A stretch of DNA of 64,000 bases, from NCBI RefSeq assembly GCF_026745355.1, contig NC_079205.1, positions 44,721,558 through 44,785,557 on the forward strand, written 5' to 3'. The notes under the pieces were generated by a model. It saw only the letters and a list, made by a program, of their open reading frames with translations. It was not told the DNA's origin and did not search any database. Position numbers and translations under genes: made by a program. This DNA is from Beta vulgaris subsp. vulgaris (Eukaryota; Streptophyta; Magnoliopsida; Caryophyllales; Amaranthaceae). This document shows, piece after piece, positions 54,968 through 64,000 of the stretch (positions are counted from its first letter, which is position 1; each line of letters starts with the position of its first letter).

Positions 54968-55669
54968 TTTTTTGCTAAAGTGAGTAGAAATTATAAAACC
55001 AACATCAAGTAACATACAACCTAAAGCTCAATCTAGTGAGGGCAAACCAACTAGGTTGGACTCCCCTCATAAGAAAAGGCTCACAGGTCTTAGATACAAA
55101 CATCAAGAGTGAGTTCTCTTAACCACTCTCTATCTCTTCTGCTCACATACTTAGGTAAAACACCATAGCATCTATCAATAATACACCTCTTGATTCTGTT
55201 AAGCAATTGCTGACAAACAGTTACTTTTTGATTCCACAAAGAATCATTCCTAGCCCACCATATGTGAAAGACCATAACTGCAATACTCACAGCATAAACC
55301 TGTTTTGTAAACTTTAAGCTTCTGCATCTGGCCAAATTCTGAATCATACCCTGAACTGTCCTTCTAGTGATGTTCCATCCAAGCCAAATCCCAATTTTCT
55401 GCACAACTTCAGCACTGTAACAGCAGCTAAAAAACAAATGATCCTGAGTTTCATCCCTTGCATCACATATCAAACAACTTGTGCTTAGACTTACACCCAT
55501 TTTCTGGAGTCTGTCCCCAGTTTGTAGTCTGTTCTGCATAACTAACCAAAGAATGAACCTGTGTTTGGGGATCACCAGTCTACACCAAACAAACTTGTCC
55601 CAGTAAACCTTCTCATACTCACCAACCAACCTATTATATATTCTTTTGACAGAGAATTGGTTCAGATTC
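54968..55669 (-). mobile_element. 5'-truncated L1-type LINE
   Basis: Flanked by the 14-bp duplication TTTCATTAGTTATA (54954-54967, 55670-55683), with a short A tail on the minus strand next to 54968. It carries only the end of ORF2. It is the same family as the tail at 6779-6950. Confidence 0.92.
55090..55629 (-). pseudogene. LINE ORF2 C-terminal zf-RVT fragment
   Basis: 179 open codons: DKFVWCRLVIPKHRFILWLV, LQTGDRLQKMGV and CLICDARDETQDHLFFSC. This Cys/His pattern is the zf-RVT domain after plant L1 reverse transcriptases. It continues to WWARNDSLWN and a basic C terminus. The reverse transcriptase itself is absent through 5' truncation. No stop codons within the fragment, consistent with a fairly recent insertion. 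Confidence 0.88.
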
Positions 55670-55792
55670 TTTCATTAGTTATAGTTTAGTTGTATATATA
55701 TTGATATACTCACACAATACAACTGATCATTTTTCGTCTCTCTAACATTGACATAATTCTTCTCTCATGTTCGTATTCTGTATTGTTAACCA

Positions 55793-55912
55793 AGGATGTC
55801 TTGACCTAGTGGTTAAGATTGAGGTGCCGTGAATGATAGGTCACAGGTTCGAATCTCCCTCCCATTCTTTGTATTGTACTGCCTTTGTGGCTCATATGGA
55901 TCAAAAAATATA
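55793..55912 (+). mobile_element. tRNA-derived SINE
   Basis: An internal polymerase III promoter is visible: A box TGACCTAGTGGTTAAG (about 55802-55817) and B box AGGTTCGAATC (about 55846-55856), about 30 bases apart. A tRNA-unrelated part follows, ending in an A-rich tail at 55902-55908. It sits between the Copia-4 LTR and its primer-binding site. The 3' border is approximate. Confidence 0.65.
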
Positions 55913-56328
55913 TTGTATATTGTTGCACATCTGAATAAAATGATCTAAAAATGATGATTTCATCATGGTATCGTAGCTTTTTTTTTTAACATCCAATCAG
56001 CGTACAAAGCAAACTAAACTGAACTAAATCTATTCCTTCGTCAGCTCAGTGTTATGGTATCATAGCTTACCTAAAAGATCTTAGTCGATTGCAGCGGAAA
56101 ATCTAATAAATAAAACCGAGATTTGAAATTCTTTGTTTAAAGTCTGAAATCTGAAGTTTGTTCTTCGTAATTTCTGCAATTTTGTTGCTGATTGAGTTTA
56201 TATTGTCAACAATTTGCTGAAAGTGTTGATCTGATCTTGAAACTTCTTGATTGTTTGATTTTGAATTCTATCTGAAAATTCATCCTGATTTCCTTCTTAT
56301 TCTAAATCGTCTTTTGCAATTTACAATT

Positions 56329-56741
56329 TGTCAATTTTATCATATGAATCAGTATTGTAATAAGAACTCCATTAGAGTTATGGAAGATAGCTTACAGAAG
56401 AAGCTATATTGTATCTATTTTATTACATCACATTTCTAGAGAGAGAATCAACTCTTATTATTACATTATCAAATGAATGTTTTGCTATTTATACAATGTT
56501 ATGCTTGTATCTGATTGGTCTAAGCCAAACTGCCCGGATTGCTGACATGGCATCGCCATAACAGAAATAACAGAAAAGGGCAGTATCTTAGAATAGTAGG
56601 GCAGTACAATATTCTAGAAGTTCAGTTAGGAAGCTGTAGGATATAATGTGGGGAGCTGCATTATTGTAATCCTCATTGTAGGATTCAGAATTGTACAGAG
56701 AAGAGCAGCAAGCAGAACCAATCTCAGGACCAAGCTTAACA
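56329..56741 (-). repeat. Copia-3 3' LTR
   Basis: 413 bp, 97.8% identical to the 5' LTR. The polypurine tract is adjacent at 56742-56748. Confidence 0.95.
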
Positions 56742-56752
56742 TCCCCCCTCAA

Positions 56753-58995
56753 CTAGGAATGATGATGTGAAGGCAAAATCTTTGTGAACACATCAGCCAA
56801 TTGAGACTTAGTAGGGAGATAGGTGAGCTGAAGCAAGCCTTCCATAACTTTGTGACGTGTGAAGTGGAGATCCACTTCAATGTGCTTTGTGCGCTCGTGG
56901 AAAACAGGATTCCTTCCAATGTAGATGGCGCTTTGATTATCACAATGGAGCTTAACAGGCTTTAATTTATCAATTGAAGTTCTTCTAAGAGTCTGACGAG
57001 TCAAGTGACTTCACTAGCAGCAGAACTGATGGCCCTATATTCAGCCTCAGTAGAAGACTTAGAAACAGTAGCTTGTTTCTTAGATTTCCAGCTAATTGGA
57101 GAAGCACCTAACATCATGACATACCCAGTAATAGACCTTCTGGTGTTGATACATGAACCCCAATCTGAGTCTGAGTAAGCTTGCAAGACCAATTGGGAGG
57201 AGCCATTAAGAAGTATGCCTTGACCAATAGTGTGTTTAAGGTAACAAAGAGTGTGATAAAGAGCATGGATATGAGGTAACCTGGGTTTTTGCATAAATTG
57301 GCTTAAATGCTGAACTGTGTATGCAAGATCAGGCCTTGTATTAGTTAGGAAATTAAGCTTCCCAACAATACTTCTATAATATTCAGGATCTGGGTATAAT
57401 TCTCCATCTTCAGCTGCAAGTTTCATATTCATAGGTAAAGGAGTGACAACACTTTTAAAGTGAGTCAATTGAGAGGCTTTAAGTAACTCTTTGGTAAATT
57501 TTGTTTGACTTAAACAAATACCATTCTGTAGATACCCAACTTCTATTCCAAGGAAGTAGTTCATCTTCCCTAAATGTTTAATACCAAATAAGGGATTCAA
57601 ATGTTCCTTGAGATGAACAATGGAAGGAAAATCATTACTAGTGACTATAATGTCATCAACATAGACAACTGCTACTGTAAAGCTTGTGTGATGCCTTTTG
57701 ATGAAAATGCTGTAGTCATTTCTTGATTGCACAAAACCTTGATGCAGAAGCTCTTGATGAAGTTAGGCAAACCACTGTCTGATGGCTTGTTTGAGTCCAT
57801 ACAAGGACTTAGTTAGTAGACACACCTTGTTGTTAGGATTAGCAATGCCTTCAGGTACTTTCATAAACACTTCTTCCTTCAAGTCTCCATGAAGGAATGC
57901 ATTGTTAACATCTAACTGATAAATGTCCCACCCTTTAGCTGCTGCAATGGCAAGAATAGCTCTGACAGTGGACATCTTCACTACAGTAGAGAAGGTTTCA
58001 TCAAAATCTATGCCATGTTTTTGATTAAAACCTTTGGCAACCAATCTGGCTTTGAACCTCTCAATTGAACCATCTGCTTTGAGTTTAATCTTATAAACCC
58101 ATTTACATCCTATTGCTTTCTTGCCCTTAGGTAAAGTAACCAATTCCCAGGTCTTGTTTTCATCAAGAGATTTAATCTCTTTGTTCATAGCCTCAACCCA
58201 TTCAGCATACTGAGAAGCTTCTGTGAATGTTGTAGGTTCTCTTCTGTCACATACAGTGGTAATGAAAGATTTATGGTCTTGAGGATAATCAATGTAGGAG
58301 ACCAAAGCACATCAAGGATCCGTAGAACTAGAACTCATAGCTGTATGGTGTGCATAATTACAAGCATAGTCTTTAGTCCACTTTGGTGGAATAGAAACTC
58401 TGGTAGAACGTCTGAGAGGAGGAGGAAGAACCACCTCTAAATGACTGGAAATGTCTTCTAGTGACTGGGATGACTCAATGACATCACCTAAATGTTGTGA
58501 AATGTCCATAACAGAAGTAGAAGGAGATGGACTTTGATTCTGTAATGAGGAAGAGATAGAATGTGAAGAAGTAGAAGGTGATGAAATAGAAGTGGAGTTG
58601 TCAAATGATTGTGAAGGAGCTGAATTGGGGCTAGATATATATTGTGGTGATAAGGGAAAGTCATCTAGAAAAGCAGAAGTACTTGTGGAAGTTGGAAGAA
58701 AAATTTTGAAAGAAGATGTATCAGGTTGTGATGATTGGTAGTGAAATGGAAAATGTTTTTCATGAAAATGTACATTCCTGCTTACAAAAATTTTGTTAGT
58801 AACAAGACTCATCAATGTATAACCCTTCTGGCTATTAGAATATCCTATGAAAATGCAAGGTTCTGCTCTTGGGGTAAATTTGGTCCTATGAACCTTAACT
58901 GTTGTAGCAAAGCATAGACAACCATAAACTCTAAGGTAGTCTAAATTTGGTTTGTGTTTGAAAAGAAGCTCAAAAGGACTCAGGTAATTATTAGT
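56753..58995 (-). pseudogene. Copia-3 pol, C-terminal half (reverse transcriptase, RNase H)
   Basis: From 58815 a Ser/Pro-rich linker (SSSLQNQSPSPSTS) leads to the reverse transcriptase: [57 protein letters not shown] and [11 protein letters not shown] (58305-57763). The catalytic VVYVDDIIVTS and LGKMNYFLGIEV follow (57732 onward). RNase H has AYSDSDWGSCINTRRSITGY, KSSTEAEYRA (to 57001) and [23 protein letters not shown] (57004-56753). Stops at about 58994, 58310, 57760 and 57001 interrupt otherwise intact frames. The RT catalytic YVDD is retained. Confidence 0.92.
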
Positions 58996-60375
58996 TTATA
59001 AAGGCATTCTGTTAATTACATGAACTGCAGTTTTAACAAATTCTCCCCAAAGTTTTAAGGGTACTTTGGACTGAAAATATAAAGCTCTTGCTGTCTCTAA
59101 GATGTGTCTATGTTTGCGCTTTACAATGCCATTTTGTTGTGGGGTGTAAGCACAAGAACTTTGATGTGAAATGCCTTTTTCTTTATAAAACCTCTTCATC
59201 TTGCCCTCACACAATTCTAATGCATTATCAGTCCTAACACTTTTAACTCCAATGTGAAATTGATTAAGGACATAGGCAAGAAAATCAACAAAGACTTCAT
59301 ACACATCACTTTTATTTTTCAAGAAAAACACCCAACACATTCTGCTGTAATCATCCACTATTGTGAGAAACATATTACATCCTTCATAAGTGGAAGCGCT
59401 GTAAGGTCCCCAGAGATCAAGATGTAATAATTGGAAAATATCAAGACTTCTAGAATGACTTATAGGAAAAGGGAGAGTGGCTTGTTTGGCCATAGGACAA
59501 ATTTGACAAAAACAGTCATTCATACAAGCTTTTACATCCAAATTGGGTACTACTTTGTGTAAATTGTGAAATGACATGTGACCAAGCCTTAGGTGCCAAA
59601 GTTTGACATCCTCTAGTTTCTTATTTGGGCTATTTATAGAAGGACTAATAGTGTTTTCAGTACTTCCAGGCTCTGCAACACAGCATGTTTGCAACCCATT
59701 CTTCTCAAGATTAGTCAAATCCAAGTAGAATAAACCTCTTCTCAGACTACCAAGCTTCAAAGGCTTTGTCTGTGAAAGGCCCTGAATAAAACAAGCTTGA
59801 TCAGTGAATGAAACAGTTCCTTTCATATCTTTACACAACTTATTCACTGATATCAGATTAAACTGAAAATCAGGTACATGAAAGACATCATGTAACACAA
59901 TATCACCATTCAATCTTACAGTCCCTTTGTGCTTAACAAGAACCTTAGTGCCATCAGGAATTGTTATGTAGTTGTTTAAATGCTCTACATGCACATAATT
60001 GTCAAGGTTATTTAGTTCATGTGTCATGTGATTGGTAGCACCACTATCAATTATCCAAGAATCATGATCAAATGATAGTAAACAGTGCATACCTGCTACA
60101 AAGGCAGTGTTCTCATGATTGTCTTGAGTTCCTGCTTTGTTCTGCTCTAGAAGGTTCATCAATTGAGTGTACTGCTCTGCTGTAATTTGAGGAGTTGATT
60201 GACTAGCTCCATTAGAAGTATCAGGTTGATTATCATCACCTTGAACCATGGCAGCTACTCTTTTGTTCTTCCATTTCTCCTTGATTTCTGGTGGATAACC
60301 ATGTAGCTTCCAGCAATTTTCTATTGTATGACCTTTGATCTTGCAGTGATCACAAAATAGGTTTGATCTTCTCAT
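58996..60375 (-). pseudogene. Copia-3 gag end, protease and integrase
   Basis: 459 open codons. They begin with a zinc-knuckle CDHCKIKGHTIENCW (residues 8-22). The aspartic protease follows with WIIDSGATNHMT (about residues 106-117, catalytic DSG). The GAG-pre-integrase motif is LWHLRLGHMSFHNLH, with C...C of the HHCC domain. The integrase core has LHLDLWGPY, VDDYSRMCWVFFLK and KSVRTDNALELCEG (catalytic D and D), then QQNGIVKRKHRHILE, where the usual E follows as expected. The frame ends at a stop after VHVINRMPL. The Q-Q-N-G-[I]-V segment reads IVKRKH where most copia members have VAERKH or VVERKH, so the catalytic Glu appears to be Lys. Confidence 0.92.
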
Positions 60376-61245
60376 GTAATTGCCTTGTGATCCTCCTGAT
60401 CTGATGATCTGATTATTACCAGAACTGAACCTGTTATGATTCCATCAATTGTTGTTCCCAGTATTACCAGAATATTCCAGAATTCTTCTCTTGTTAGCCA
60501 TAAATGCTGATGCATCTTCATTCACATGATTTGCTTGATAAACTTCCTTATGCCTCTCTTCTTGCATTAACAGTCTATAAGCCATAGAAAGAGGTGGAAG
60601 CGAAGCTTGCAAAAGAATGTTACCTCTAACATTGTTGAATTCTGGATTTAATTTCATTAGAAATTGTATCAAACGATTCTCTTCTTGCATTTTGTGAGTG
60701 CGCCTGAATACCTGACATGTGCACTTGTCACAACTGCAGATAGGAAGTGGATTGGCTGCATCCAATTCATCCCATAGCATTTTGATTTTTGTGTAGAATA
60801 GAGAAATAGATTATGTTCCTTGTTGAATATCAGCAAGTTGCTGCTGCAGAGAAAAGATTTGTGCTCCTGTTGTTTGTCCAAACCTCTCTTGAAGATTATT
60901 CTAGATCTCTTGTGCTGAATCAAAGTACAGAACACTTCTGGCAATATGAGTGTCAAGAGCTTGAATGAACCATGAAATTATGGTACTGTTTACTCTAGAC
61001 CAACACTTTAAAAGTTTAGTGTTAGTTTCAGGTTTAGAAATGCTTCCATCTATAAATCCAAGTTTATTCTTGGATGATAAGCTGATTATAACAACTCGTT
61101 TCCAGTCATTGAAACCAGAACCATTGAATTTTTCATTAGCAATTCGAAATTGTGAATCACTTGGATGAACATAATATGCAGTTGAAGGATCAGAAGAAGG
61201 ATCAATTTGTGTATTCTGAGGATTTTCAGTTGATTCTATCGCCAT
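60376..61245 (-). pseudogene. Copia-3 gag
   Basis: Minus-strand ATG at 61245: MAIESTENPQNTQIDPS, then YYVHPSDSQ, FNGSGFNDWKRVVIISLSSK and LGFIDGSISKPE. This is the usual N-terminal copia gag region. Stops near 60901 and 60810 interrupt before the UBN2-like part (IKMLWDELDAANPLP, FLMKLNPEFNNVRGNILLQ, MAYRLLMQEERHKE; 60780-60445), and a stop near 60445 precedes the zinc knuckle. The domain order is complete. Confidence 0.9.
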
Positions 61246-61322
61246 TACTGAAAATTTTGATGAGAAATGGAAGAAAAAAAGAAATTCGGATAATGTTTGA
61301 GCGATTTATAGCTCTGATACCA

Positions 61323-61735
61323 TGTCAATTTTATCATATGAATCAGTTTTGTAATAAGAACTCTATTAGAGTTATGGAAGAAAGCTTACAGAAGAAGCTA
61401 TATTGTATCTATTTTATTACATCACATTTCTAGAGAGAGAATCAACTCTTATTATTACATCATCAAATGAATGTTCTGCTATTTATACAATGTTATGCTT
61501 GTATCTGATTGGTCTAAGCCAAACTGCCCGGATTGCTGACATGGCATTGCCATAACAGAAATAACAGAAAAGGGCAGTATCTTAGAATAGTAGGGCAGTA
61601 CAATATTCTAGAAGTTCAATTAAGAAGCTGTAGGATATAATGTGGGGAGCTGCATTATTGTAATCCTCATTGTAGGATTCAGAATTGTACAGAGAATAGC
61701 AGCAAGCAGAACCAATCTCAGGACCAAGCTTAACA
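61323..61735 (-). repeat. Copia-3 5' LTR
   Basis: 413 bp, partner of 56329-56741. The primer-binding site follows on the minus strand (TGGTATCAGAGC, about 61309-61320). Confidence 0.95.
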
Positions 61736-61902
61736 CAATTTGATTAATTGCTTAGCTAAATTTTTTTCACTCAAGTTTAATTCTTATTCAGAAATATGAA
61801 ATATGTTCAATTATGTAAATTAAAACCTCTCAAACCTGAATTTCTAAACCAAAAACCTCACCTGCAATCTCTCAAACTTGCAAACTTAGATCTCATTTAA
61901 AA

Positions 61903-62866
61903 ATGGTGGATTCAAATGATGTTACATCCGAAAACAACAATATTAGACAAAATTTTGAAACCAAACTTTTACCTAATTCAGATCCTACAAGTCCTTTTAA
62001 TCTACATCCTTCTGATAATTCTGCTTCACAACTTGTTTCACTCAAGTTCAATGTTGAAGGTTTTGGTGATTGGAAAAGGAGTATGATGATTTCCTTGTCA
62101 TCTAACAGCAATTTAGGCTTTGTTGATGGTTCTATTGAAGATCCTACATCAACTTCTCATCTTTACACAAGTTGGATTAGGTCCAATGATTTCATCATGT
62201 CTATGTTACTTTTCAATCTTGATACTATAATTGCTTGAAGCGTTTTATATTTTAAAACTGTAAGAGAAATTTGGATTGATGTGAAGGAAGGATATGTATA
62301 TGTATCTGGTCTACAAGTATTCTATCTGAAACAATAGATTGCTACTCATACTCAGGGTCCTCAATCTAACTTAGAGCTTCTCACAAAATTCAAAGCTCTT
62401 TAGGATAAACTTAGCATGCTAACCCATTGCTGAATTGCACCTGTTATAATTGTACTTGTAATCTTATTCAGAAGATTTATACAATGCAACAAGATCATAG
62501 ATTAATGTAGTTTCTCATGAAGCTTGGAGATTAATTTACTACCGCTAGAGGAAATATTTTAATGCTGAATCCTCTTCCTACACTCTCTCATGCCTACAGA
62601 TTACTTGTACAAGAAGAGAGACACAAAGAACACAGTGATCTTTCACATTCCACTAATGATGTTATTGCTTTAGTAGCTGATAGAGAGAGAATTCAGGATC
62701 AGAATCAGTCTTACAAGTCTTTCTCTCACAATCATTTATACAATGGTGGTCAAAATAGAATGACAAGTGCTAAAAGAGCTTCCATGTATTTTTGTGATCA
62801 TTGCAAGATATCTGGTCACATCAAAGAACATTGCTTCAAAATTCATGGCTATCCTCCTGGCTAGAA
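61903..62866 (+). pseudogene. Copia-4 gag
   Basis: Plus-strand ATG at 61903. MVDSNDVTSENNN is followed by FNLHPSDNSASQLVSLKF, GFGDWKRSMMISLSS and LGFVDGSIEDPTS, the same gag type as Copia-3 but clearly diverged. A stop at 62236 and several later ones interrupt the middle. The end is recognisable as LSHAYRLLVQEERHKE (62590) and zinc-knuckle CDHCKISGHIKEHCFKIHGYPPG (to 62864). Coding homology ends at the LTR beginning at 62878. Confidence 0.85.
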
Positions 62867-62877
62867 TGGTTTTAAAG

Positions 62878-64000
62878 TGTAACGCCCCGACTACTAATTC
62901 ACTATTTAAGATAATCTAATTAGCAGCGGAATACCTATTTAGTCGAGGCATTACTGCCGCGCCTTCGGTTAGGAAGGTGCAAGGCCACAATCATATAACA
63001 TATTTAAACATTATGAGATAATAGTGATAACTTAAACATGTTATGATATAATAAAGTAAACAACGTTAACGTTGCATGACATGACAATGATAATTTATAT
63101 TAAAGTATATGGTCTTACATTCTAGTTAAGTTAACCTTACAAGTTAGTAGCACTATTACTAGATGATTTAATAAGGTGGTAATCCTTGCCACTACGCAGT
63201 ACCATCGTCCCCAGCAGTACCTAAAACATAAATACAAAACGTTATGAGCCGAGGCCAGTAACAAGCTACTCCAGCAACGTAAATTCATTTCAACTCATTT
63301 TATTTGCAAACAGGGGGAAAGAATAACTCAAACATTTGTCGAAATACCATTCATTCAGCTTTATCTTTATAAGCCATTAATCCTTTTATCCATTTTTCTT
63401 ACACTGGTTGCTGCAAAATCAGTAAGCTCTGGGACGTCTCCCAGCCATGTGTATGCACCACTGTGCAAGGACCTGTGTCCCGGGCATTACCCTACACCAG
63501 TAACGGGCCAGTGCCCTAATAATCAGTAACGGGCCAGTGCCCCAGTAAACAGCTCGGTACGTATACGACCGCCAATCAGCTCAGCAAACCAGTTCTTTCA
63601 CTTTACGTTATCATGTTTCGTTACTTTTAATATTCATAGGTGATAAACATCAGTCATTTATCTCAGCTCTACCTCAATATTAAGGTAGCAAAATCATTTC
63701 ATCTCATATTAACTTTTCATAAATCATAGGCCATGATAATCCATCCAGTTCATAAAACTCATAGAATGTACTTACAAATAAATCATATTTATCATCCCGC
63801 AACTCAAGAATAAACATTTTGAGAAACTTTCACTAAATCACATTGTTCTCATGTTCATAAAAACATTTAAAGGGAATTGCGGGTACTAGCAGTAGATGTT
63901 ACCTTGATTGCAGAATAATAATAATCCTCTTCTTATGTCCTTGATATCGTCCTTACTGAGCTCCGAGGAACGAGTTCTTTTAAGTTTCAAAACAGTATTT
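62878..64000 (+). repeat. Putative LTR start, cut by the window edge
   Basis: It begins TGTAACGCCCCGACTAC directly after the truncated Copia-4 gag. A TG start followed by an AACGCCCCGA-like stretch is common in plant gypsy LTRs. It contains a short tandem pair of CAGTAACGGGCCAGTGCCC (about 63498-63545) and no coding frame. The superfamily is inferred only from the terminus. Confidence 0.5.

Larger units (their letters stand above)
54831..55792 (+). repeat. Copia-4 5' LTR, interrupted by a LINE
   Basis: It starts TGTTGCTGGACTGAATC and ends ATTGTTAACCA. It contains a TATATATA box (about 55691-55698) followed by a CTCACACAATACAA stretch like the R region of copia LTRs. Without the LINE and one duplication copy it is about 250 bp. 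A primer-binding-like TGGTATC.TAGC lies downstream, displaced by later insertions. The opposite LTR is outside the window or lost, so the exact borders are inferred. Confidence 0.55.
56329..61735 (-). mobile_element. Copia-3: complete, young Ty1/copia retrotransposon
   Basis: Two 413-bp LTRs (56329-56741 and 61323-61735) are flanked by CAATT (56324-56328, 61736-61740). Each LTR starts TGTTAAGC and ends ATTGACA on the minus strand. I count nine differences in 413 positions (2.2%). The minus strand has primer-binding TGGTATCAGAGC (about 61309-61320), gag, protease, integrase, reverse transcriptase and RNase H in copia order, and polypurine GGGGGGA beside the 3' LTR. Coding frames are collinear but interrupted by about eight stops, so it is probably not autonomous. 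Confidence 0.96.
54831..62877 (+). mobile_element. Copia-4: plus-strand copia element split by LINE, SINE and Copia-3
   Basis: 5' LTR (54831-55792), primer-binding-like TGGTATCATAGC (56055-56066), leader to 56328, then after Copia-3 leader (61741-61902) and gag (61903-62866). The unit ends where another LTR begins at 62878, so pol is missing or beyond the window. The leader joins exactly across the CAATT duplication of Copia-3. Confidence 0.65.

Noticed and set aside
55802..55856. tRNA gene
   Set aside because: A and B boxes are present but there is no cloverleaf or acceptor stem, and an A-rich tail follows; it fits a SINE.

Overview
This window looks like gene-poor, repeat-dense nuclear DNA of a flowering plant, most likely a eudicot. 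It holds plant-type CACTA, MULE, hAT, Helitron, Tourist and Stowaway DNA elements, Sirevirus-like and other Ty1/copia retrotransposons, gypsy-like LTRs, plant L1 LINEs with a zf-RVT domain and a tRNA-derived SINE. No bacterial, organellar or rRNA/tRNA genes are seen. The exact species cannot be read from the sequence.

The only convincing host genes are two paralogous small secreted-peptide genes on the minus strand, at 5188-5490 and 35853-36161. They lie in a head-to-tail tandem duplication. Block order is A1 (1-436), B1 (3997-4110), C1 (4171-5771), A2 (5771-6200), B2 (6213-6318), C2 (34731-36441). Insertions have stretched the second unit to about 30 kb. Both genes keep the same signal peptide, a Pro-rich core, TATA box and an adjacent G-box/W-box pair.

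Layout. 430-3660: remains of a CACTA element with a dead Ulp1-like protease, a GC-rich TIR element and a short Helitron. 6779-9270: LINE tail, microsatellite, Helitron-like 5' end, AT-rich repeats. 9271-34420: a minus-strand Sirevirus (Sire-1) that carries four nested insertions: a solo LTR in its env-like ORF (11337-12791, TSD GGGAA), a MULE in its RNase H (14697-16005, TSD TAGATACAA), and a 13.1-kb CACTA in gag (20036-33138, TSD TCT), which itself contains a second CACTA (27146-28788, TSD GTT). 34731-36441: second peptide gene, with a Stowaway MITE absent from the first copy. 37379-42417: degenerate gypsy-like LTR carrying two hAT-like elements and a Tourist MITE. 42789-52958: second Sirevirus (Sire-2, TSD GAAGA), which has lost pol and carries a CACTA in gag (TSD AAA) and a LINE in one LTR. 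53240-54540: Helitron with a possible captured transit-peptide exon. 54831-62877: plus-strand copia (Copia-4) split by a LINE, a SINE and a complete young copia (Copia-3, 56329-61735, TSD CAATT, LTRs 2.2% different). 62878-64000: start of another LTR, cut by the window edge.

The transposon genes supply mobility functions (gag, protease, integrase, reverse transcriptase, TNP2-type transposase, Ulp1-type protease). All are interrupted, except that the LINE RT and Copia-3 are only lightly damaged. Insertion order can be read from the target-site duplications.
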